Part shown: piece after piece, positions 1-12,363 of the stretch | Numbering within the stretch: the stretch's first letter is position 1 | Layout: every line of letters begins with the position of its first letter | Source: Dermanyssus gallinae | Taxonomy: Eukaryota; Arthropoda; Arachnida; Mesostigmata; Dermanyssidae | Direction: 5' to 3' | NCBI GenBank assembly: GCA_003439945.1 | Contig: QVRM01002079.1 | Span: 24,309-88,308 of the forward strand | DNA length: 64,000 bases | Notes under the pieces: model-generated | What the model was told of the DNA's origin: nothing | Databases searched by the model: none | What the model saw: only the letters and a program-made list of their open reading frames with translations | Translations under genes and position numbers: made by a program

Positions 1-2
1 AA

Positions 3-143
3 AGCTACTTGCAAGATTCTCGTAGTTGCAGGCCCATTGTTGTGGGGACAACAGATATTGACTCCAGCTCCACTACAGCGCTCGAGGTTGAGGCTGAAAG
101 CAGAGCTTCTGTCGTGAAAATTAGAAACCGTTTTAACTCTTGA
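3..143 (+). CDS. Possible C-terminal exon of a gene entering from the left
   Basis: An open frame runs from the window edge to a TGA at 141-143 and gives 46 residues that read like an ordinary protein tail: a Ser/Thr- and Glu-rich stretch (DSSSTTALEVEAE) followed by a basic end (KIRNRF). It is not low complexity, and an AATAAA lies at 278-283, about 135 bases after the stop, a normal distance for a short 3' UTR. I do not recognise the family. The start and any upstream splice site lie outside the window, so this may also be a chance open frame. Confidence 0.3.
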   Translation, partial: SYLQDSRSCRPIVVGTTDIDSSSTTALEVEAESRASVVKIRNRFNS

Positions 144-839
144 TAAAACGATTGCAACGCATGCTGATGTGATGCAGTTGAAAAACTTAGTTACTTTATC
201 CACAGTGCGCTTATTGTGCCAGTGCGATAGTGCGACAAGAGCTGTCGTGCAAACACACTCAGAAGACTAGTATAAGTAATAAAAACATCGATCAATAGTT
301 TGCTTCATAGACAAATTCAACAGTGGCACCGTGTTTACGCTGTAGCGCCATATGCTACAATGATGGTACAACAAAGCTGTGTGCAACGTCGTGTCTCATC
401 GTAAAGATGTGCACTTTGTTCCTCATCTCCTATTAAATACAACTCATTTTACATGCGTCGTTTATGCGTTATTTTTTGTTCACCTTCCAACCCAACATAT
501 AAGGCACGAAACGTAGCCACCTATATATATATATATACTTCCTTAATAAAAGGTATATATATCCTTTAAACGGTTTTCACCCTGCTCCTGTCTGATCGTT
601 GGCTCCCCTTAAGGACCCAGCATTTGCTGCAATCCATTATTCACTAAGTTTCGATGCCTTTTGGGCAATTTATCTATTAAACAAATTATTAAAGAATCCT
701 GAAAAAAATAAACGCTTTTAGGTATTACTACAGAGGGACAAATAGTGATTTTGGTCACATTAGTGTGGGTTCGTACCGACATTATGACGATACCATAAAA
801 TACGTAAGCAGTCAGCATCATTTTCTACAGGATCCCCGA
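144..839. other. Non-coding, AT-rich; possible 3' UTR and short TA tract
   Basis: Contains the AATAAA at 278-283 and a short (TA)n tract around 522-536. No gene, RNA gene or transposon similarity was seen. Confidence 0.4.
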
Positions 840-1786
840 GCGATGAATGGTTGAGGCGTCGTTGAGTTGGTTCCGGCATCATAAACGCTATCCCCAGTTG
901 GGGCAGTGCAGAAGAGTGCAGAAGGAAAAAGGAGAGAAAAAGTTTTCTCAACGGGAAGCTCAATTACAAGCGCAAAACTCAGAGCTGCCACGAAAGCGCC
1001 GAGTATTGACACGGCAAGCCTTTCGTTTTGTTGGGTCTTTGTTTAGGTTGAACGCGCATTGGCTAGACGAGACAAGGCGGGCCGATCGAGCTGACGGCGG
1101 CATTTTCGCTTACCTTCGAGGCCCGGCCGGGCGATCTAGACGATTCGTAGACAATGTTTAAGGAGGTGCGGGGAGCGGAGGGGAGAAGAAGATGAGCTAG
1201 TTGGACCGCCCCAGGCGGGTCGAAAAAGACCAGCCATTGGTTTAACCGCTTTTCCCTCTACGACCCGCGCTCGTTCGAGTCGCTGCTTTTGCTGGCTCTG
1301 GGTCCTTGTTGAGCTGCTGCAGCTACTCTACTACGCTATTGTTATTGTTGTTGTCGTCGTTACCGTTAACCTTCCAGCCTTCTGTTGTTCCCTGTTTACC
1401 TGCCTAGGCGAGTCGAGACGAAACTCGCGTCTTTCTTCAACCGAGCCAAGTTTGGCAACGGTTTAGTGAGAAAGCATCCGGCACGGGGGGGACGCACCTG
1501 CGAGCCGACTAATGGTTCTCCCGCTCATCTACATCGGTCTCGTGACATCGTACACCGTACACCGTTGCAATCGTACGAGGGTCGTTAGGTCGTACAAGTG
1601 AAAGTAGTCGTACCAACTAACCGGCGTAGTCAAAACAGAGGTAGTACTATACAGAGTACTTGCCGTGGTCCCCGTGTTGCACCCGATTCTCGGGTTTTCG
1701 TCGCAGCTCAAGTAGTAGTGGTAGTAACGTCGCCCCTGTTGTTGCTATTGCTAAGCGTTGTTGTTGTTGTTGAACCCGAGCAGGAG

Positions 1787-1820
<34 letters not shown>

Positions 1821-2230
1821 TGGGCGCGCCCTTCTACAACGCAAACTAGAAGGCTAGAACAAGCCGTTGGATTGATTTAAGTATTTATTCACTCTTTGCC
1901 ACCATGGGTGGTCAATAGCGTGTTTACTTTGTTACTGCTGCTGCTGCTGCCGCTTCTAGCGTTGACGATGTTGGCGCTGCTGCTGATGCTTGTGTTACTG
2001 CTGGAACGCAAGTCCACTATCACTGTGCGCTAGGCCTTACGCTGTTCGTTCCCACTCCACTTCTGCTTGTTGATTGGATGAGACCAAATGAGGGCGGCCG
2101 GTGAGATGGTGACGTCGCAGACTGGCTGGGTGACGATGCCCCCAGCATTCACCGGCCTCGTCCGCGTTCCTCATACACACACACGCATACGTATGCGAGG
2201 TCAGATCGAAAAGTTCCAATACCATCTTAT
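840..2230. other. CpG-rich block, possible promoter or 5' UTR region
   Basis: CpG density and GC content are well above the flanks, with purine- and GTT-rich simple repeats near 1700-1770 and an (AG)n run at about 1792-1817. The open frames here are short, overlap on both strands and share no motif with a known family. It could be the promoter or first non-coding exon of a long-intron gene. No direct evidence of transcription is visible. Confidence 0.25.
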
Positions 2231-2269
2231 AAAAGCAAAATGTGTATTCAATCTTCCAACGTAGTTACC

Positions 2270-2590
2270 TGCTACCTTCAAAATAACTTCCGGCCCCCAA
2301 TTACAATGCACTTGTGCCACCTCCTTTAATACTCTTTGATTTTAGGCGCGCGGCTTTCGAAGTTGCGCCTGCAAATGTTTCGTTATCTCTTCTCTAGAGC
2401 CTAGAAACGTCGCGCCTTCGATTTTTTTGCCCGTGGGGACAGGAAAAGTTGCCAGGAGCAATGTCCTGCAAATAAAAATGTCCTGCGGAAATACAGGAAG
2501 TCGACTTTTCATCCAATAGTCCGAAACCAGTAACGATGTGTGTGCCGGTGCATTGTCGTTGCATTTGCGGACATGCAACGACACGCAATT
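2270..2590 (-). pseudogene. Mariner transposase C-terminal relic
   Basis: On the minus strand a frame contains NDNAPAHTSLLV, the second catalytic-Asp neighbourhood of mariner transposases (HDNAxxH), followed by a KKIEGATF segment that matches the KKxLKGxxF region. About 180 bases further on, in another frame, is RRWHKCIVIGGRKLF, the conserved C-terminal (R)WxKCIxxxGxYF block. The DLAPxDF catalytic block is lost to frameshifts. In full-length elements this enzyme cuts and pastes DNA at TA sites; here only about the last third survives, broken, so it is a fossil. Confidence 0.7.
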
Positions 2591-2599
2591 TCCTCATAT

Positions 2600-4510
2600 A
2601 CAAATACAAATAAAGAAAAATACAAAGACCCTGGGGAGCGTTTAGCGTTGACTTTTTTTATGAATAGTACAAGAGGTAGTGCCGATATATTTATTAAGTA
2701 ACATACCGCTATTCACAGATGTAAATTGTTTGATCTAAAAAGCAAAAAGTTATCCGTCTTTTTGCAACTTCCCAGAAGGGATTCTGTAACGTCGGCAGCA
2801 CTCTTTACTAGTTGCACACTGCAAAACATTTTATCTCCCCCACCTAAGATGAACTGTGATAAGCTAAATAATATCTCCATCAATTAGAAGCCGGCATCTA
2901 CTTATACGTGATGGAGTTGGCCTTATTGATAGGGTCAAGCACTTGGCCACCGAATCATCACGACTCTTTATGGATTAACGCTGCCTCCCTAGTTGTCGGA
3001 AGATGGCCCAGTACATATAGGAACACTGACTGTATGTACAAGCCGCAGAAGTCCCGAAGAAAGCTTGGAAATCTACGATGCACCTGTCAAGTCGGTATTG
3101 TATGTCGCAGGCCCTTGAGGCAAATTGGCACGTCGTCAAAATACCACAAATACTGTGTCGAAATAACCAACAACCCTTGCCGAAAAATGAAGTTACTAAT
3201 GCATTAAGTTCTTAAGCACCTTACTATTCTTATTATTAGATAATAAAAATAGGAAGACTTTTAAACGCAGATTTAATTTGAATTAAGCTTTTAAAATGTT
3301 AGCTTTGTGACTAAAACTAAAACAACAAAACAATTTCGCAAATTAAGAAGTATCGCTGATGGGGAGAGAAAAAGAAAAATGTCGGAGACTTATTGCATGG
3401 GCTGTTTTCTATTCTGATTCGCGGGCGGGTGTGAGGAGAGCAAGGGAATGAATGACCGTTTGCCTGGATTTTTTGTTTTAGTCGAACAATACATCAAACG
3501 TTAGAGAAGGCGCCTCACGGTCACACGTAACTTTTGACCGTGCTATTTACTATTTGAATCTACTGAAGCATGCGCTTGCTATTTGATTAATGCGTCAATT
3601 GCAGAAATGTATTCCTGTAAACCGCGGCAGGCCAACTGTCATCTTTACAGCCGTGCGTTTCAGTATGTGAATTAGACGCAGGCGATCACTTTAAGTACTT
3701 CCAGAACATAATGCACCATGTACCGAAGAGCTGATACTTCTAACGTATGGTTGGCTATTAAAGTTCACTCTCAAATTGGTGAATTGCGCCTTGAACCTTT
3801 TCAATTCTATTGCTGCTACACCTTGTTTCGTTTCGATGGCATAAGGCCTCATGAATGCTTGAATTTGTCAGGCGTAATATTCCTCTTGTCCTAAGGAAAA
3901 CCGCATTATTTAAAGATAATGATCCTTCTAACACGTCGTGTGATTCCGAGTGCGTACTACAAAACAGCTAATAATGCGTCATTGATATGGCATATGCCGT
4001 TTATGTTAGATTAATTAGATATAACAATCACCCGAACAAAGATCTTTGTGGCATTTTGTATTGTTCGCATTGCACTACTAATTTTGAATCCTAATATGCG
4101 TATATATAGATTTGACTTTACAAGCTTATGTAAAATGTTTTCTCATTCAAGCTCCGGCAAGTCAATGATGAGATATCTTTTCATATGCAATTTTTAAGTC
4201 AATGAATAAGGCTGCAAGCCTGTATTGCCTCTCACAAAATTAATGTAATTTCTTGTAGGTCGCCCTCAGTAGACCCTAATTTTTGAAATGCACGCTATGA
4301 CGCTTTACGACGACCTGCTTAAACACTTTATCAATCTGGTACAAGTCGTACGGTTTCTTTCTCTCTCTCTGCTCCTTTTTATTCCTTTCTGCCTATTGCC
4401 CTTCATCGACCCACCTACTTCAATCTCACTCCCGCTCTGCCCCATTCTCCGACTACCTCGTTTCACCATATTTCAAACAACTTAGCTGAACGAAAGGTTG
4501 CTCCACGACT
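2600..4510. other. AT-rich non-coding stretch
   Basis: No convincing gene. The 99-codon open frame at about 2908-3207 has no recognisable domain, and no splice or promoter context supports it. Confidence 0.4.
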
Positions 4511-4519
4511 GGATGGATA

Positions 4520-5870
4520 TATGTGCATGTATTTATTCGAAGGGCACACATGGCATGGCTGAAACTGGGGTCGAGACGAAAGCACCCCCCTGAGGTGCCG
4601 GCGAGGCAGTGGGTGGCAAAAGCCTATCCAAGCTATCGTGGTCGTGGAGTACCGCCACGTGAACCCTGCAGCGCTTGGCCGTTTTCACCGGCGGTCTTCG
4701 TTTTCAAGGCGCGCCCGGCTGCGGTTGGAATCGTAAGGAATGTTGCACGTATTTTATTGCCCCCTCGAGCATCTGGCCAGCGCAGCCTCGCTGCGCCAAC
4801 GAGTTGGTCATTGCGCGTTGTGGGCGTCGTCGCGCTTGTCGTCTTTGTCGCGTTCTATAACTAGCCAAGCGCAACCTTCCTTGTTGCCCCCCCGGCCTGC
4901 CCCACGCGGTCGTGTCCGACATCTTGACCAGTCCAGTCCCTACCAGTGTCGTATTTGGTGGCTGTTCACCCCGCTTGCGTGCCGCCGACAACAATGACCT
5001 CGTCGTACCGACGACAGCCATTCCGCGACGCGACATGGGTGCGCTTTGGCCCGCAGAGCACCGGTAGCGCGAGCGGTGGGAAACAGGGCAACCAATGGCA
5101 AACGGTTGTTGTTACGCGATTCCCTCTTGTGGAGCGGATGGTCTTATAGCCTCCTGAACTCGCCCCCTGATCCTGTTTGCGGCCTACCGAGCCATAGCCA
5201 TTGTCCTGCTCCTGTTCAGGTCGTTGCTCTACAGAAGCGATGCCGCCCTTCGTATAAAGGCCATGATGGCGACAACAATGACGACAACGACAACAACAAT
5301 AAAACAACAACAACAATAAAACAACAACAACGACGACGACAACAACAATAGCAGCAGCAACAACAACAACGACGACGACAACAACAATAGCAGCAGCAAC
5401 AACAACAACAACAGGGACGACGCTGATGCTGTGGGGCAACTGTTGAAACGGGCAAGCACTTACTCTCCCATGTACGCAGAAGGCCGTCCGAGTCAGTCGA
5501 TGGCCACCGGCCACCAATGGCCTGCGCAAGAATGCCGGAAAATTACCGCTCCTTGCAGCATTCGTGCGGGCACCCTCTCTACCCCAGGGGGGCATTCTTT
5601 CATCGAGATAGCCGCCCCGCCGCTAGTGAAATGCGGGCAAGCGACCGGCCGCATGCGACCGACCCACGAGAAATCGACCATCGCTCCAACCAACCATGGC
5701 GTAGCGTCGCTATATTCCTCGTTCCCTATAACAAATATGCGGGTGTGCTGTGGGCAACTCTCCCCTCTACCCTATTCCACTCCATCCCATGTAACGTCGC
5801 GTAATGTGCCACACACACACACAATGCTGTACTATGTAGTTAACGTGTGCTATACTGAGTCATAAAGAAA
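4520..5870. other. CpG-rich block with CAA/CAG/GAC trinucleotide repeats
   Basis: GC-rich, CpG-rich sequence like that at 840-2230. At about 5277-5417 there is an interrupted trinucleotide array (CAA, CAG, GAC) in which a segment of roughly 40 bases is duplicated almost exactly. Open frames through the array are homopolymeric on both strands (poly-Cys, poly-Val, poly-Leu), as repeats produce. No domain is visible outside it. A promoter or untranslated exon is possible but unproven. Confidence 0.35.
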
Positions 5871-7795
5871 TCTTCAGAACGGTGGCCTGTTGTACTCTCA
5901 TTTGTAGGAAGCTCGCCTTCAAATAGAGATCCGAGCGCTTATACGCGACCACATGCGCAATTTTGCGTATGTTTTCCGAATCGTTTGAAGATGGGCGTTA
6001 AACGGCCTCGCACCACGCTATCTTTCACGTTCGTGGCCACGGTAAGAAATTATTCCGCGCTGTCCGCATTTCGCGAGGACGATTGGCGGTTCTGGTTCCA
6101 TTTGCAATTGCGGTCTTACCTGTGCATTCATTTTCAGTACTCGCTGTGACGCAGCCGTCTCCCTCAACGATCTATGTGCTTAGTCGTTTAGCATTTAACT
6201 TCGAAAGGTGAATTCACGGCGAATATTGCTCATCAACAACAAACTACTAACCTTTAAGTAATAGTAATTTATCCTGAATGATGACCATTTTGCCAAAGCT
6301 AGATAGCATATAATGTTGATTTAGCTCTTCACTGATATTATGTTGGGCCAGGTGATCTATCATATTTGTGCCGTTCTGAGGTAAGCTAAGCCTGTCACTA
6401 AGAAGCTAAATCATGTGACGCCCTAAACGCGATTTACCTGTACAACGTAAGAATTTCTGTTACATAAAGGTAAATAGTTCAACATCTGACTTATGTTTTA
6501 AGGGCGTGTGCTATAGTGATCATGCTAATTTTGTGTTGTTTTAAGTACACGTACTCCTGAAGGACTTGCTTAGTTAACGGAGCAGAAATGTTGTCTAGCG
6601 CGAAACTGAGTCAATACAATATCACCTAACACGCTTTGAGGGCATCTGGACCGCAGGCGCCTTAGAAACGTATGTTGTACGCCTTCCATCAACTTTCTGT
6701 ATTTATTTAGTCATCTGCATATTCAAGATATTTGACGCCATGTGACAGGTACTTCCTTTTGTCCAAAACAAAAATCGTATGCAGAAGAAAGGATACATAT
6801 TCCCTTTGAGGCGCACCAGATGATGGAGAAGGCGGAACGTTAGCGGCTTGCGAACGGTCTGTATCTGGCGATGTACAATGTGATGAACAAAAGATTGCGG
6901 CTTGAATGGGCATATTCACTAGCCCGTACCATAGCGTTGTTGTGTGCTGGTACTCCGTCTTGCTGGAACAACATACTCGAGCGAATACTTTCTGGAACAC
7001 CTACTAGCAGTTCGGATAAGATTCTCCTCAGAGGTGTGCGGTACGTTTCTCTTTTTAAAATGTTGGGTGTTCATAGGGTGTTTTATAAGTAAACTGTTTA
7101 CTATTTTAGCCTAAACGTTTACGGAGCCGTCCTGGCGTGCATGCGGGTAGATCACATGAGGTTTGCATGCCATGCCAGTATTGTGTGCAATAAATGTGCC
7201 CTCTTATGCAAACACAGCTTTATCTGTGAGAAGCACAAGTAGAGGGAACTAAGGCATGGTTGCTTTTTTTGTAAAAACCAACACGGAACAACATCCCTAG
7301 CGGTTTCAATGAGTTCAAGCTCTGCAACCTGCTGATTGCCACTCACGTGATTGACATACTGTCAATGGTTTTTGCAGAAGAAATATAATTACGCAACTTT
7401 ACAGAGATTACGCTTGCTTTGTGCAGAAAGGCGTAATTAATGCAATTAACAATTATCATTGCCTTTCCAACGACCCGCGTATGATCTGCCCGCATGCATG
7501 CAAGGCTCGCTTCTCCAAAAATAGTTGGACTCACATTGTAAACATCCCGAAAGAGTAAATAGAGAGAAGAAACAGACCGTACACTACTGCTAAGAGGTGT
7601 TCCACAGATTATCTGAACACTCAATAATGTGGTTACAGCGCCACGGAACACCAGAAGGCTACAGCCCTGCGATACGGGCTCGCCTAGACGCTACCTTCGG
7701 TGATTACTGAATGGGCCGATGCTAAATCTAATAAACACGTACACGGCACATGGTGACTTAGTTTTGACCACGATTTTTCGCTCACCACATCGAAC
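5870..7795. other. Non-coding stretch without recognised features
   Basis: Moderately AT-rich. Several 70-100 codon open frames exist on both strands (for example 6707-7000 minus and 7343-7651 minus), but none carries a recognisable motif, and they overlap each other. Confidence 0.4.
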
Positions 7796-7799
7796 GCCA

Positions 7800-7925
7800 C
7801 CAGACAAAAACCGAGCAAGATGGCTTAGTGGCAAAGCCTTTGCCTTGCATTCGGGAGGACTGGGTTCGAGACCCAGACCGGCCACTCTTAAATTGGTTTG
7901 CATGGTTTCCAATTTAGACAAGGTA
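7800..7925 (+). repeat. tRNA-derived SINE head
   Basis: Contains an A box (TGGCTTAGTGG), a D-arm-like GCTTAGTGGCAAAGC, a perfect T-arm (CTGGG, loop TTCGAGA, CCCAG) and a B box GGTTCGAGACC, all in the spacing of a tRNA. The acceptor stem is imperfect and the anticodon arm is poor, so a working tRNA is unlikely. RNA polymerase III would recognise such a promoter. The unrelated 3' sequence fits a SINE body. Confidence 0.55.
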
Positions 7926-8609
7926 AATACCGGAGTAGATTAAAAATTAGCCATGACATGAAATAACCGTACACGGACATTAGCCATACAGAAAATCTAT
8001 CAAAAAAGACACAGACCGTACACCACCAACTAACTCTCTTAACATGAGATTCTATACGAATTCGACATTGGGAGGGGAGAGACTCACGGTAATCGAGCCA
8101 CAATCGATTTTACATCAAACTAATCCCCATTTAATTCGCATTTTTCTTTATGGTTTACTTTTGTTGTATGTATTAGAAGCAAAAGCAAACATTAGGCATC
8201 AAAGTTTGGATCTCGAGTTTTGTGAAATTATTTACCCCATGCAACTATCCCCTTTCCCAAGCCAAAACTGAAGTTTACTTTCGAACACACTGGCATGCTC
8301 ACTTTTACCAATTACACACTTCTGAAGTGATGTCCTATCAGTCATTTTGGCATAACATACATTTGTAATATCACCGTCACTCCTAATTGAAATGTTTGCG
8401 GTCCTTATGCCATTAGCAAACAGATTTTTTCCTACGAAACCTAAGTCAGACCATATAAAAGCCTGGTCTGGTCAGCCCCGAGACAGCACAGCTTTTTATG
8501 CAGCAAGAGATCACATCAAGAGATCACCTACGTATTGGCTACTATTAAGGGTGTTCAAATTGAAATACACGAAAAACAATATGTGTAAGATTGAAATCTT
8601 TATTAAAAG

Positions 8610-8960
8610 GTAATTACCAGAGGTCTAAGCATAACTATTCCATCGTTCCAGACAAAGGATTGCCTGTTCCCAGAATTTCTGCGGCTGCAACAAGGGCCAG
8701 TCCTCTATAAGTCGTCTTCACTTTGTCATCCGAGTTAAAATGCTTCCATTTGAGATGTGTTTCTAACGGGATAAATCGACGAAAGTCGCACGGCGCCAGT
8801 CCGGGCTATAGGGCGGATGTGTACGGTTTCCCGTATGGCCACCATCCGGCGATGAATATCGGCCGGTTGAACACCTTCCGCAGTCAGAGAGGTGCGCTCG
8901 TATTTGCACGGTAACATCTCGCTACTCCTCATCGTCGAATTTTGCAATGGGAACGCCATG
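8610..8960 (-). pseudogene. Internally deleted mariner transposase (N-terminal HTH fused to C-terminus)
   Basis: Reading the minus strand from 8959, the frame has LTAEGVQPADIHRRMVAI, the conserved N-terminal helix-turn-helix segment of a mariner subfamily. Within about 15 residues the sequence becomes PPYSPDW, the block around the third catalytic residue, then SNGS, EDW, KFWEQAI and RWNSYA, matching the transposase C-terminus in order but with stops. About two thirds of the enzyme, including the first two catalytic aspartates, is missing. It is a deletion derivative that could only be mobilised in trans, and it also carries nonsense mutations. Confidence 0.65.
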
Positions 8961-8982
8961 CATGAATGGATTTATTGTTCGC

Positions 8983-9004
8983 TTGACATGTGTACACATG
9001 TCAA
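8983..9004. repeat. 22-bp perfect palindrome
   Basis: A perfect dyad centred on GTGTAC (half-site TTGACATGTGT), just beyond the 5' side of the mariner deletion derivative. It may be a remnant of a terminal repeat or a chance dyad. Confidence 0.6.
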
Positions 9005-9396
9005 AGTTACTCTAAGCCGGCATATTCAGAAAGTCGCCGGTTTGGTTATTACGACGTTTCGTGCCTTTTTAGTTAAACAGCACTGATGTTCCATTCTATC
9101 ACAGAATATTTGGCGTTTTAGCAGCCGTCGCAGCTTGAGGTTGTGATTACGACTGCTACTATTAGTGTCGCAACTCCTTAAAAAGGCCTGTCGTCCTGCC
9201 CTTGGATGAATTGCGTGCCCGGTGTCGTGCGCTCAAAAAGTCCATTATGATGCTAGAGCACTGTCGCAGTTCTAAACTGTTAGTCCCAATGCTGCGTCGT
9301 GTCTGCTGCTCGTGTGCTCGTGACGATGATCCAGAGGACGACGTGGCCGTGTAGCGAGGGTTGATAATAGAGGGGTGCGGAGTACACGTAATTGCA

Positions 9397-9471
<75 letters not shown>
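9397..9471. repeat. (TA)n microsatellite
   Basis: About 37 TA units. It abuts a stub of the RLE LINE 3' end on its right side. Confidence 0.95.
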
Positions 9472-9474
<3 letters not shown>

Positions 9475-9498
9475 TTAATAAATCATCACAATATTTTC
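9472..9498 (+). mobile_element. Extreme 3' stub of the RLE LINE family
   Basis: These bases (GATTAATAAATCATCAC then AATATTTTC) match the terminal bases of the longer copies ending at about 21900 and 43805, so this is probably a copy truncated to its last ~27 bases. It sits at the edge of a (TA)n tract. Its shortness leaves some chance of coincidence, but the exact match over an AT-rich but non-repetitive string argues for homology. Confidence 0.5.
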
Positions 9499-9499
9499 T

Positions 9500-10316
9500 C
9501 TATGAATGGCCTTGCATGTGGCGCTCCTTTTGGCTTGAGTTCGGGTCTGCCCTTTTTGCCCCGTTGCCCCGTTTAAACAACAACATTAACTACAACAATT
9601 TCTACTACAGCTACATAAAGCCCTACTGCTGCTCGTAAGACCTTATAGCACCACCACGTAGCGTACCTGCCAACCTGCCATTGCTGCAACTGTAAACAAC
9701 TATTTCTACTATTGTCTCGAAACCAAATTAACCTGTCCGGCTGGCCGGTAGAAGCCAACTCACTGCCCGCTGGTGACCTCTGTCAAGCCACAGGACTACT
9801 TCGTCGCCCCCACCCCATAGGTGAGTTGGCCATGTTGATGCTAACGGTGACGCCAACGTAGCCGCCACCCCAGGCGGCCGGGAAAACGATGGGCAAATAT
9901 AAAGAAGCTGGGAATGGCCGCCCAGCACGCTTCAACTACGCCCCCCCCCCTTCCGACCAACATAGAGCAACAAGACAGAGATTTACAGCCAGATGGGGTT
10001 CTGTCAGCGGCGTGTTTTTGACTGGTCCAGCGACCGACAACTGAAGCCGACCCTATTGGTAAGTGTATATATGAATATGTATATATATATACATATACAT
10101 ATATATTAATCACCCCCGGCATTACAGCAACAGTTATAGCATTCATGACATCACCCATAGAAGCAGCAGTCGCTGCGAATATAGCGAAACGATGGCAAGG
10201 CAGAAAAAGAGAAAACGTTATAATAAAGCAAAAAACGTTTCGTAACCTTTGGAATTGTTAAGAAAGTTTAACACGGCCAATGGCGAGCATATTGCCGACG
10301 ACGGCTACAACAAACA

Positions 10317-10353
<37 letters not shown>

Positions 10354-11160
10354 ACCAACAATAACAGTGGCTACGAGCACGATAATATGAGACTGTCTGT
10401 CTGTTTGTCTGCCTATTGTTGTCGTAAACTACCAGACTGTCAGGATGGAGCATTCGCCCGACAGGACATTCAGGCAGAACGGGCCAGGCACGTGTATTGC
10501 CAAGAGCCACTGCTGAAGCAAGCTGGTCATGCTGGCGATGTCGGTGTTAGCCGCGTCGGGGGTTGCAGCGACTCAGCGGTGGCAACAGCGGCATTGGCTG
10601 ACCTCATCTTTTGTCCTCTATGTCTGTGGTCAACAACGCTAGCAAAACCAGCCCGCACTCACGCAGGCAGTCTCTCCCGTTGAAGGGCCTTGGCGCCACC
10701 GGCGCCTACACTGGCTTTGCCCCCTGTCTCCTATAACGTTCGTCAACCGCCAACTGTTGCCAGTTATTGTAGTATTAGCACTTGTAGTAGTAGTAGTAGC
10801 AGTAGTAATAGAAGTAGTTGTAGTAATACGCTTGTATATAACGTAGACGCGAAATAACTGAGCAACAGAGATAAAGATGGAGATAGAGAGGAAGAGGGGG
10901 AGAGGGGGAGAACGAGGGAGGTGCAGCAATGCATTCTTGTGAGATTGAGCGCGACTTCACAATGGAGAAGCTGAGGCTAATTTTGAGCAATAGGCTTCTT
11001 GGTGCGTCAAGCGCCACTAAGAACTCCTCCAAGCCGGAAGCTGGTCGTGAGAGTCGATTCGCTTTGAATGGGCCCGTCACCGTACGCATCTAGGCAGCTA
11101 CGGTGAGCCGGCCGGCTGGCCGGGGCGATGGGGATCACTCGCTTCAGATCTAAGAACGTA
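9500..11160. other. GC-rich region with (AAC)n and (GTA)n tracts
   Basis: CpG-containing sequence with an (AAC)n run at about 10309-10352 (poly-Asn in one frame, poly-Cys in another), short TA tracts near 10075-10110 and GTA repeats near 10785-10830. The 144-codon open frame at 10249-10683 is built around the AAC run, starts at TTG and has no recognisable domain, so it is not called as a gene. Confidence 0.4.
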
Positions 11161-11161
11161 C

Positions 11162-11617
11162 ATGTATCATTCATGGCAGCGTAGAGTGAGTCGCAATTTC
11201 GCAACGCTCTACAGCTACTCCACTGCTGTTACAGTCCACGACAAGGTTGGACCTTGTCGTGGACTACCACTACTACTACTCTTATATATGCCCCTATTTG
11301 CAAAACAATTCGTAAGGAGGCTCGCAAAGGAAGCGGTTAAGCCGTACTGCATTAAGCATGGCTGGCGGAATTGCTGGTGGTCCTGTTTGTCATATGGCCG
11401 TCGAGACAATAATGAGCTACAAATGGTCACTTTGGCTATCACAAAGCAGGCCGCTGCGGGGTTCCGCAGGTTTCTCAGAAATACTCCTCATGAACGTCCT
11501 CCAATAATGTCTCTCAAGAAAAATAAGATCGACATGGTCATGACAAATATGGTGACAAGCCTATATGAAACCACGCTCACACAGGTGTTGTATGAAAGTC
11601 TCCTCGCTTGTAATTGA
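11162..11617 (+). CDS. Unassigned open frame of 151 codons
   Basis: An ATG-started frame ending in TGA/TAA context with mixed, non-repetitive composition: a basic middle (AKQFVRRLAKEAVK) and a basic C-terminal part (MSLKKNKIDMVMTN). No domain, signal peptide or TATA box is evident. A 14-bp hairpin lies inside the first third (11233-11265). I cannot name a family. It may be an exon of a larger gene or simply a long chance frame in GC-richer DNA. No splice sites of good quality were found at its ends. Confidence 0.2.
   Translation: MYHSWQRRVSRNFATLYSYSTAVTVHDKVGPCRGLPLLLLLYMPLFAKQFVRRLAKEAVKPYCIKHGWRNCWWSCLSYGRRDNNELQMVTLAITKQAAAGFRRFLRNTPHERPPIMSLKKNKIDMVMTNMVTSLYETTLTQVLYESLLACN
11233..11265. 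repeat. Perfect 14-bp hairpin, 5-nt loop
   Basis: AGTCCACGACAAGG at 11233-11246 is followed by a 5-base loop and its exact reverse complement at 11252-11265. Confidence 0.9.
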
Positions 11618-11619
11618 TT

Positions 11620-12350
11620 CCTCGTAATTTGCTGTTACAGCGTATCCGTGCTAAATAATCGCATTTTGAACGAATTCATATATGTACGAGTATATACATG
11701 CCCATGGTAGTCCGCAAGCACTCGTCCACGTCAGCTAATCGTGTTGCCCTATTAATTCGTAGACAAATTCGAAAGTAAGTCGCCAGCGTAATTTATGATT
11801 TGGTTCCACTAATAGGTTACAAGTTCAGTCGGTGGAGATAGAGACCTTAGGCATGAGCTGGACAAGTTAAACCTTACTCTATATTGGGCTATTCTAGACA
11901 ATTGGCTCGTTTAGAGTGACCCAACCTCAAATGAAAAGAAAAAAATGTTTCCTCTGCACGTTATTAAAAAGCCTAAACACGTTATTCTCACGAGTACAGA
12001 TCCACCAATGCAGCATGGCTTACTTTATTCAAATACATTCAAAAAGTGCATGCCTTAGTAGCAGCTTGGTAGTATACCGACAACGCTGTACTGTACTATC
12101 GACATTGTGTTTCTTCCTTATTTCAATGCCTTCTTGTTTGCTCCATTGTCGATCTCAGTTTCTTATGAGGCTGTTATGCACCCTTGCGCGACGATAGGGT
12201 TACTTGGCTAGGTACTGCTTGAGGTCGATGGAGAGACAGTCAGAAAGGAATTCCGGACAGAGAGCATCCGAGCAAACGCCGTAATGCTTCGTTCGTCGTG
12301 AATGTCATCGCTGTCAAGCATACCTAAAGTGTGAGCTCGCATTGGAGACG
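11620..12350. other. Non-coding stretch
   Basis: AT-rich; no supported gene. The frame at 11916-12197 has no recognisable motif. Confidence 0.35.
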
Positions 12351-12363
12351 GTGTGCTTGTGGC

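Noticed and set aside
5216..5595. Poly-Cys, poly-Val and poly-Leu proteins
   Set aside because: They are frames of one trinucleotide array read on the minus strand.
7800..7890. Functional tRNA gene
   Set aside because: A and B boxes and the T-arm are good, but the acceptor and anticodon stems are imperfect; a SINE head fits better. The same reasoning applies to 46535, 46975, 51845, 52325 and 52745.
10249..10683. Poly-Asn protein
   Set aside because: It starts at TTG, centres on an (AAC)n run and has no recognisable domain.
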